Assembly (NCBI RefSeq): GCF_023159225.1
Contig: NC_063171.1
Coordinates: 39,339,378-39,403,377 of the forward strand
Source: Perognathus longimembris pacificus
Lineage: Eukaryota > Chordata > Mammalia > Rodentia > Heteromyidae
Direction of reading: 5' to 3'
DNA length: 64,000 nt
Both the position numbers and the translations under genes were made by a program. The notes beneath the pieces are model-generated. The model was given only the letters and a program-made list of their open reading frames with translations, was not told the origin of the DNA and did not search any database. Positions 56,561-64,000 of the stretch are shown one piece after another. Positions within the stretch are counted from its first letter, which is position 1. Every line of letters starts with the position of its first letter.

Positions 56561-57174
56561 CAGACAGGGCCACATGCTGGGTCATCTTGTCCCTCCCCCT
56601 GCCTCTGTCCTGGTTGCAGCTCCAGGGATAGAGACTGAATGATGTTCTGCAAGCCAATAAGTGGCCTAGGGCTCCTGGGCCTTGAGTGGACATGAGGACC
56701 CAGGAGGGCAAGGCTGGCTTTGCTCAGGTCAGCGGGAGGTGGAAAGAGGTCTGCCACCAGGAGGCGTCTCATCAGGGCCACGGCCTCAGTTCCACCTGCA
56801 GAACTCTGTGGATCATTGAGGCAGCTGGTCCACACAGAGTGGGTGGGTTGACAGGAAAATAGAAATCAGAAATCATTGTGAAAGGGCCAGGAAGAATGGT
56901 CCCAGAGAATGCTGACAAGAGAAGACCAAGGGGGAAGACAAAAAAAAAAATTCTTCAGGTATCCTGGCCACTGTGCCAAGGCTAGAGCTCTGAGGACCTT
57001 AGCTCCACCTGTGGAGAAACTTCCAGATAGATCACCATAGCCACCTGGGGCCACTCCCCTAGGCAAGGAAAACAGAACACAGGTCCCTGCTTCTCTCAGG
57101 CAGAGCCCCTTCTCTTTCTGTGAGAGGAGAGGACCCCTTAATTGGGGGAAGAGCGGGAGGGAAAGGGGCTGGGC

Positions 57175-57345
57175 AGGGCAAAAGCCCTAGAGCCAGCCCT
57201 GCCATCTGAGGGAGATTAAAAGATTATAATTAAAACGCATTTCAGGGGCCCAGAGCAGGTGGGTTGGGGCTGGTGCTAAAGATCTAATTGCTGCCTTTAG
57301 CCAGAGTTTTCGCTGTGGTCTGCCTTTGGGGCTCTAATGAGTAGG
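57175..57345. promoter_or_regulatory. Candidate regulatory block
   Basis: GAGATTAAAAGATTATAATTAAAA followed by GATCTAATTGCTG and GCTCTAATGAG, in GC-rich surroundings. Clustered homeodomain cores; no coding content. Confidence 0.35.
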
Positions 57346-57639
57346 GGTGTGTTTTTTTAAGGGGAGGTGAGTGAGAAGAGGCAGGGTTGACAATTGAAGT
57401 GGGGCCATGAGGGGGATTTTTCCTCTTCACATAGAGCACCTCAGTTCCCATATTCTGGCTACCCTCCATCCAAGAAGAAATATCAAGATGAAGGCCCAAG
57501 CCTACTAATGGATTTATGGGAGACCTAGAGAAGAATTTAGGGGCCAGGAATACCTAAAGTGGGTGTTTAGGTTCCCACAGAGAGGGGATATTGAGACAGG
57601 GGATTGTTAGGTAGGGGGACAAAGGGGTGTCCTTGGAAT

Positions 57640-57725
57640 AATTATAACTGCAAACATTAATTAAACATGTGCTCAGTGGCAGCATTGTACGAAGCCTTTA
57701 TCATTTTATTTAACCCTCACACCCA
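57640..57725 (+). repeat. MIR/L2-type fragment
   Basis: ACATGTGCTCAGTGGCAGCATTGTACGAAGCC and CATTTTATTTAACCCTCAC match the MIR 3' region. Confidence 0.6.
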
Positions 57726-57741
57726 CTGTAATGACTCAGTG

Positions 57742-57834
57742 GGAAACACCAAAAGACCGGAAGTGGAGCTAGGGCTCAAATGGTAGAGCAAAAATACTCA
57801 GGGGCAGTGCCCAGACTCTGAGTTCAAGCCTCAG

Positions 57835-57866
<32 letters not shown>
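57742..57866 (+). repeat. Geo monomer with (CA)n tail
   Basis: GACCGGAAGTGGAGCTAGGGCTC to GAGTTCAAGCC, then about 14 CA units. Confidence 0.75.
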
Positions 57867-57871
<5 letters not shown>

Positions 57872-58221
57872 AGAGTGCATGAGCACGTAGCCACCACCTC
57901 TGTTCATTGGCTGTATTAGAAGTCCATTTACAGGGATCAGTGGGTTATCTGGCCATCCTGGCAGAAAGGATGCCCACCAACTGTTCGGGTTGCAAATGAG
58001 TGGCTTGGTAAGAACTATGTATTTATGTCTATAAATGAAGTGTCTGAGACAGAGTTCTAGGAGGATGAATAAGAAACCAGGAACATAGGTTGTCTCTGAG
58101 ATGGAAACTAGGTAGTGGAGAGCCAGGTAGGAGGGAGAGTATTACGCAGTATATTTGACTGTGCCTTGAAAGTTTTGTTCCACATGAAAAAATTAGTTGT
58201 TCAGAAAAAAATTATTTACTT

Positions 58222-58302
58222 ATTTTTTTCCTGGGGATGAGTCCTATAACCTTGAGCATACTGAGAAAAATATTCTATGGCTCAGTTGTAACCCCAGCCC
58301 CA
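58222..58302 (-). repeat. ID-like monomer
   Basis: Inverse, diverged ID-like half ending TGTAACCCCAGCCCC. Confidence 0.5.
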
Positions 58303-58328
58303 AATTCAGTTTAAAATATTAACTAAAG

Positions 58329-58565
58329 TGCTGAGAATATGGCCTAGTGGTAGAGTGCTCACCTCATATACATGAAGTACTGGGTTCGATTCCTCAGCAC
58401 CTCATATATAGAAAAAGCCAGAAGTGGCGCTGTAGCTCAAGTGGCAGAGTGCTAGCCTTGAGCAAAAGAAGCCAGGGACAGTGCTCAGGCCCTGAGTCCA
58501 AGCCCCAGGACTTGCACAATAATAATAATAAAACACACACACACACTCACACACACACACACAAA
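58329..58565 (+). repeat. IDL-Geo SINE with 17-bp TSD
   Basis: Full dimer with an (AAT)n then (CA)n tail. It has a perfect 17-bp duplication TAAAATATTAACTAAAG at 58312-58328 and 58566-58582. Confidence 0.95.
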
Positions 58566-58582
58566 TAAAATATTAACTAAAG

Positions 58583-58840
58583 CCTAGTGCTGGTGGCTCA
58601 TGCCTGTAATCCTAGCTATTCAGGGGGCTGAAATCTGAGGGTCATGGCTTGAAGCCACCCCTGGCAGGAGAGACTGTGAGAATCTTCTCTCCAATTAACC
58701 ACCAGAAAACAAAACAAAACAAAACAAAAAAAGGAACTGTAGCTTAAAGGTCATAGAACACAAAAATCATAGAGCCTTGAGCACAAAAGCTCAGGGACTA
58801 TGCCCAGGACCTGAGTTCAAGTCCCAGGACCAGCATGAAA
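58583..58840 (+). repeat. B1-Geo SINE
   Basis: Starts directly after the TSD of the preceding IDL-Geo; (AAAAC)n expansion at the junction. Confidence 0.85.
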
Positions 58841-59424
58841 AATAAATAAAATGTTAACTATTGCTTTAAAGGGGGGTGGGGAAGGATGAAGAAGGATAGT
58901 GTACAACTGCAAAGGCCAGAATCTAAGAGAACCTCAAGGACCCCACCTTTGAGATTAACCAGTGGCATTACACCCTTTCAGGATCACCGTGCTTCAGCTT
59001 CCTCTTAGGCCAGCCCACCTTGGTTACTGGGCCCCACAATTTGCCCATGTCCTCCAAAGGCCTTTCACAATTAGTTCCCCTCCACCTCCCTCCTCCCCAT
59101 CTAGTGGGCACTGTGGGCAGAGCACCTGGATTCCTACCAACTATGTACACATGGGCAAGAGCCACTGACACGCCCCAAGCCAGCATCTTCTGGGTGAGAG
59201 GGGGGACTGTGATGGTCAGACCCTACTGTAGCTAGAGGGTATGGGCACTGCCGAGAGGACTCGGGGCTACTCCTTTTCCTTCATCTTCTCCTGCCACAAG
59301 AAAGCCTCAGCTGCTGATCTGCCTCCTACAACTCCCCAAGTCTCATCCCCTCTCTGAACCTTGGGTGCCCCCTCTTCTGAGACATGATTGCATCCCTGTC
59401 CTTCCTCTACCTGTATAGCTGAAC

Positions 59425-59604
59425 TAGGATAAAGAACCTTGGCTGCCTCCTCTTTGTTTTCTCATCTGGAAAATGGGGATAGGAACAGTAGGTAGCTCCC
59501 AGAGCTGCTGGGGAATTAGATGAGGTAATGTATGTAAAGCACTTGGTGCCACATGGGGCACGAAGCAAGGACTCATAAATGGTAGCTGTTATTATAGTTA
59601 TTAA
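59425..59604 (+). repeat. MIR
   Basis: TTTTCTCATCTGGAAAATGGGGATAGG through GTAAAGCACTTGGTGCC to CTCATAAATGGTAGCTGTTATTA, the best-preserved MIR in the window. Confidence 0.9.
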
Positions 59605-61129
59605 ATGGGAGGGACCCTGCAAAATGTGCTAGTCCAGGAAAGGGACTCCTTATTATTGCTCTGGCTGGGAATAATGAGGCCCCTCACATTCCCAGGCCTT
59701 TCTGACAAAAGGACACAGTGGCTGGGGATGGGCCTGACAAAGTGAGAAGTAAATGCTGCATGATGGGACACTTAGGGGCTTAGCTCAAGCTAGATAGTGC
59801 TGGAAAGGCCTCTCCAGCTGTGGCCCCAGGTGCTGAAGGAGCCCTCAGGCTAAGAAGGCCTGTCCCTTCCCCTCACTGAGGCTCCACCAAGAGCCTTCAG
59901 ACTCCAGGCCTTCACTCCTTTGTCCTTAGTGCACTGGACTCTGCCTGCACCAGCTCATGCCATGACCTCTGACCTAGTGAAGGAGCCTGATATGTCAGAT
60001 GGTGGTGAATGATCTGGGAAAAGAAAGAATTCATGGGACAGGAAAACGGGCTGTGATGGTGAGCTACTGCAATTTAAAGGAAGATACATAGGGAAGACTG
60101 GGTTTTGTGCAACTTTTTTCCTGCAGAAAATTTTATTTTTAAAGTAAACAGAATCGGATAAAGAACTCCCCCCCCCACACACACACCTATCCTGCCTTCT
60201 AGCTTCAACAACTGTCAATCTTGCTTCATTGGCACCCCACCTACTTTCCCCACTTATTTTGAAGCAAATCCCTTTCATGGAGGGTGTGATCTGAATGAAA
60301 ACCAAAGGAGGTTAGAGAGCCACTTCAGCTTTGTGCCTGTGTTTGGAGAATCAGGCTCCCATTTCTGCTCTGCCCCTACCAGGGTGTAGAAATTTACAGT
60401 AGCTTAACTGCTCAGTATCTCATCTGTGAAATGGAGCTGTTGGTAGGAGGAGAAAGAATGTTCTATTCAAGTGGAGCAAGGCCACAGGGTCAAAGACAAA
60501 AGTCAGTGGACACTCTCCAACAGGTCTGGCCCCTTCTCTTTGGAGAAGGGAGACAAGGCCCCAGGGTACCCAAGATTAGATGGAGACTAGGAAGCTGATC
60601 TAGGGATGTTTGCCTGAAAATGGTACCTCTGAAAGTCCAGCAGGCCACACTAAAGCTTTAGGAAGGTTGCCTGAGCCCAGAGTTTGGCCTGTTTGCTGGC
60701 TCTCCCTTCACCGCCAGCTCCCCATGGATGGACACTGGATCCTAGACTACTGGAGACAAGAAGAGGGCAGAAGGCCTGAATGGCCAACTGTTCTCAGAGA
60801 AGGCTTAGCCTCCTTTAAAAGCCCTCATCACCATCTCCACCTCCCTCCCAGGGTGTTAATCACCCTGGGGACTCAAAGAGACCCTCAACTCCCATCCTCG
60901 AGGCCGGATAATGGGCCATTCACACTGAGGGGACCCCAGCCTCACACCTGGCCCTCTCAGGCAGCTCCTGACCGCCCCATTGTCCCAGGCCTGACTCGCA
61001 CCCGGGTGGAGTGTTGAGGAAGCCTGAGCCCCCAGCTGCAGCACTCCTGGCCCTTCCCCCACCTCTCCAGCCGCCTGGAATCGGGGCTGATCTGGGGGGG
61101 AGGTGGGCCTGCCATTCATCCTACACCGG
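59605..61129. other. Intergenic DNA
   Basis: Apart from the MIR at 60345-60450 there is only a faint ancient-repeat stretch at 60110-60290 (AACAACTGTCAATCTTGC context). No RHBG exon was recognised on the - strand. Confidence 0.35.
60345..60450 (+). repeat. MIR fragment
   Basis: CTTAACTGCTCAGTATCTCATCTGTGAAATGGAGC is the MIR tail region. Confidence 0.65.
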
Positions 61130-61265
61130 CTCACTTGGAATTTTGCTCCTCTCCAAAGTCCTTATAGAGCGGTGGGAAAATGGGAGGGAATAATTAGGAA
61201 AATCATTAGCGTCTCAAGGCCCATCTGAGAGGGATTAAGGGATTAAGAGCCTTCCAACAGATCTC
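61130..61265. promoter_or_regulatory. Candidate enhancer with paired OTX-type sites
   Basis: GAATAATTAGG, then ATCATTAGCG, then two GGATTA cores 8 bp apart (61232-61237 and 61240-61245). Bicoid-class (OTX/PITX) factors bind this core. Confidence 0.4.
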
Positions 61266-62504
61266 TCCTACTTTAAGGTTGTTGTCGGGGGGTTTTGTTT
61301 TCAGGATTTCTTTTTCTTTTTTCCCTGGGTTGGGGGAGACTCAAGTCTTGGTGGATCCTCCTTTCAAATGCTGCAGAGAAAGAAAGAAAGTCAAGATAGT
61401 AACTTGGTCTCCCGACTATGATGGGAGGAAAAAGAATGGGAGAAAAGCAGGTGTGAAGGGCAGGCTCCTTTCCCAAGCTCTGTCTGGGGCTGTCTCAGAA
61501 TAGAAGATGTCTACAGAGGAAATGGGTGGCTGATAGGTGTGAAGTCCTGGCAGGGTGTGAGGGGAAGCCCGGACACTTCCCTCAATACTTCCTCATCCCT
61601 GTCCAGCAGCTCTCACCTCTTCCAGGTCCTACCTGAGAGTAGGCAGGCTCCCCTCGGCCCCATTCAGTTGAGGCAAACTGGGTCAGAAAGCTCTTTGCCA
61701 TCCCTTCTTGTGGGGGTAAGCCTGAGGCGAGATATCAGGATAGAGCCCTAGATGGAACTCACCAGAAGGCAGGCTGCCTGTTACAGTAAGTGACACATGC
61801 AGCCTCTGCCCCTTTATCAGACCACAGCCTGGTGGGATGAGCAGATAAATGGACTGTTCATCACAACCCAATACCAAGTGTGGTGACAAGTCAATGGAGG
61901 TGCAGGGGAGATGTGCCTCTGCAGACACACATTAGCCTGGACAGAGCAGGACCCTGAGATGCTTCTAGGGCATTTATAAGTCTCCCTTCCCCCTGGTATA
62001 CAGTGGGCCGGTACTCAGTGATTGTCAGGTGATTGTGTCAGTCCAATGTATCTTCCACTACAGACTGTCTCATTGATGGTCCCTTAGTCCAAGGGGGAAA
62101 ATACCACAGCAAGGGCAGTGGGCACATGGGGACTGTGGAGGGTGGTGGTTGCCAGATACAGGGGGTGCACATTAGGGTGCACAGCCATGCCCCTCCCTGC
62201 ATCTCCTCATCCTGAATCCTGCCCCTTCCTCCCCTTCCATGTTAGGGCAGGTGTACACTGTCTCATGCACATACACTGGCCTCCCTGCTTCCAACTGGGG
62301 TGTGGGGGGGGGAGTCTCTGGAGTATAGGTTGCTCCTCCATTTTCCTGAAGAGCCCAGAGAATCCACCTCTAAGCCCTCACCTGGAAGAACCTGAGGCTG
62401 GCAGAAGACTGAGAAATGGAGGGGTCCTTCCTAAGATGGAGGCAGGCAGAAACACTGCCCCTCCAACACCTTGCCAGTGGTGCTGGTGATGGATGCTGGC
62501 TGCC

Positions 62505-62605
62505 GCCTCCTGGTGCAGCATTAATAATCGCATGTATTAATGGTCTTAATTAGCAACTGCCAACACGAAGCCTGGTGCTAATTCCGCCAATAATCGAAGC
62601 TTGTG
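62505..62605. promoter_or_regulatory. Candidate enhancer: dense homeodomain motif block
   Basis: GCATTAATAATCGCATG, GTATTAATGG, CTTAATTAGC and CCAATAATCGAAGC are packed in about 80 bp. The octamer AATAATCG occurs twice (62523-62530 and 62589-62596). Flanks are GC-rich. This is one of the most enhancer-like blocks in the window. Confidence 0.5.
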
Positions 62606-63413
62606 GGGTGTGGACAGGAAGGGCGGCAGAAAGGGATGGATGGCTCGCAGCTTGGGTAATGTGACACACACTATGGAGAGCGCTGGGTCCAGTGAGAAGC
62701 AGCCTGCCTGGGGGACAGGAGAAATGGGGATAAGGGGGGACCTTGCCCCCTCCTCAGCTCCCACTCCAAGGTTCCTCGACACCCCCCGCACCCCCACGAT
62801 GCAATCTCCTCAGTGATGTTGGGACAAAATGAAGCGTAAGGAATTACAGGAGGAGGGGGCCTCTGTCTGAACCTTTAGAGTCAGAATCCAGACAGCAGCC
62901 ATGGGATGGAGTCTGTAAAAGCCGAGTGAAATGAGCTAGAAGGGGATTGGGAACAAGCCCCACAGTGTCCTAAAGCCACATTCCTTGCTCTGGGGAGACG
63001 GAGATGGATGGTGCTAAGCTGGGAGGGAGGGGACACTGAGCAGGTGGGGAGGGGGCTTCTCCAGCTGAGGGCTCTTCTGCCAAGAGGAGTAGGGTGGGAA
63101 AATCAAGCTTAAGAGTCCAGACGATGCCAAATGCCCATACAACAAAGCCCACTTCCTCCCTCAGCCTCAGAGCCAAGGGGGCCTGCTTGGGTTTTCCTAG
63201 GGGCTCAAAGACCAGCCCAAAGTGGGCCCAGAGAGGTCTGGAAATGTAGGCCGTGGGGAGAGAGCCACCAGAGGGCAAGAAGCTCTGGTCCACCCTCTTC
63301 TGTGACTGCCTAAAGTAAGGTTTACCATCTGCAAATAGTATGGGAAAGGAGGGAATGAAAGAGAGGATACACTCTGGAACTCAGGCAGGCCCTGGATAGG
63401 GAATTGGTTCAGC
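62606..63413. other. Unique intergenic DNA
   Basis: No repeat or exon recognised. A 107-codon - strand open frame (62970-63293) resembles no known family. Confidence 0.35.
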
Positions 63414-63652
63414 TTTTTTTTTTTTTTTTTTGCCAGTACTGTGTCAGAGTCTCAAGTTCTCCCTTAGTTTTTCTGCTCAAGGCTGACACTCTACTACTTG
63501 AGCCACACCTCCACTTTCAGTTTTTTTTTTTACTGGTTAGCTGGAGACCAGAGTCTCAGATTGGTCTGTCCAGGCTGACCTCAAACTGGGATCCTCAGAC
63601 CTCAGCCTCTCGAGTAGCTAGAACTTTAGGTGCAAGCCACCAACTCCTGGCT
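63414..63652 (-). repeat. B1-Geo SINE
   Basis: Inverse copy with poly-T head, an extra T run between the halves, and end CAAGCCACCAACTCCTGGC. Confidence 0.85.
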
Positions 63653-64000
63653 AAGTTAAATGTTTTTTTGTTTTTTTAAAGGGATGCTTGTGGTCTCTGT
63701 AGGAATCCCCACAATGCTGAGAAGCCTAGGTCAGAATGCTCTGGAGCTGTTCTGGATTGGACCAGAGACTTGGCCAAAAGAGTAGCCAGATGAGGAGCTA
63801 AAGAAGGGCCAATTTTCAAGGGGGGAAGGAGGTAGAATTCTGTTTCTTTCCTTGGCAACATGAAATTCTTTGGCTCACAGCTCTTCTCCCTAGCCCCAAC
63901 TTCCTTCTCATCTAATAGCTTCCAAAATGTTATTAGCCTGGGGGAGGGGGGGGGGCGGTGTGGGCACCTCCACCTCAGAATGAGGCCAATGTATATATTG

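Noticed and set aside
3663..58565. REST (RE1) half-sites: TCAGCACC and GGGACAGTGCTC in each IDL-Geo
   Set aside because: The two halves sit about 100 bp apart in the SINE, outside the spacing REST accepts; they come from the tRNA-derived sequences.
62970..63861. RHBG 3' exons on the - strand near the right edge
   Set aside because: RHBG is expected nearby by synteny, but no Rh-family transmembrane sequence or matching exon was seen in the - strand frames.

Overview
This is a vertebrate nuclear window, specifically from a geomyoid rodent (pocket mouse, kangaroo rat or pocket gopher group). The dominant repeat is the dimeric SINE IDL-Geo: an ID-like tRNA-Ala-derived left half joined to a 'Geo' right half, a family described only from Geomyoidea. 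A second composite SINE has a 7SL (B1/Alu-like) left half joined to the same Geo half. Ancient MIR and L2 fragments and many microsatellites complete the repeat content. There are no prokaryotic genes, no CRISPR array and no intact long protein-coding gene. The long open frames in the GC-rich parts are chance frames in CpG islands and simple repeats.

The anchor is the microRNA gene mir-9-1 at 36059-36147 (+). Both arms and the loop match the mammalian mir-9-1 hairpin rather than mir-9-2 or mir-9-3. The locus is therefore the equivalent of human 1q22, between MEF2D (expected beyond the left edge) and RHBG (expected beyond the right edge, convergent). Neither flanking gene was found inside the window. 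The host transcript MIR9-1HG (formerly C1orf61/CROC4) can be traced on the + strand. A candidate distal first exon ends at 27650. A CpG-island promoter and exon lie at 34.62-34.92 kb, and the hairpin sits in the following intron. Three exons (41564-41673, 48486-48633, 49986-about 50174) resemble the human CROC4 coding exons. A terminal exon with AATAAA lies at about 52000-52305. The human CROC4 reading frame is broken here by indels and stop codons, so the transcript is best read as a non-coding microRNA host.

Layout: 0-15.8 kb is SINE-rich intergenic DNA with one NRF1-type CpG island (5.2-6.25 kb). 15.8-38.9 kb has almost no SINEs and holds a large CpG island (20.0-21.95 kb), several AT-rich homeodomain-motif blocks (17.4, 25.0, 25.7, 26.2 and 26.65 kb), the distal first exon, the mir-9-1 CpG island and the hairpin. 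38.9-58.9 kb is again SINE-populated and carries the 3' exons of the host gene plus POU-octamer clusters (43.2 and 55.0 kb). 58.9-64 kb is SINE-poor downstream DNA with two strong homeobox-motif blocks (61.2 and 62.5 kb).

How it works together (inference): mir-9-1 is a neural-progenitor microRNA. The clustered homeodomain, SOX, POU and OTX-type motifs around it look like its neural enhancer landscape, and the SINE-free core is what is expected for a developmental regulator. Conservation was not measured; all enhancer calls rest on motif content and base composition only.
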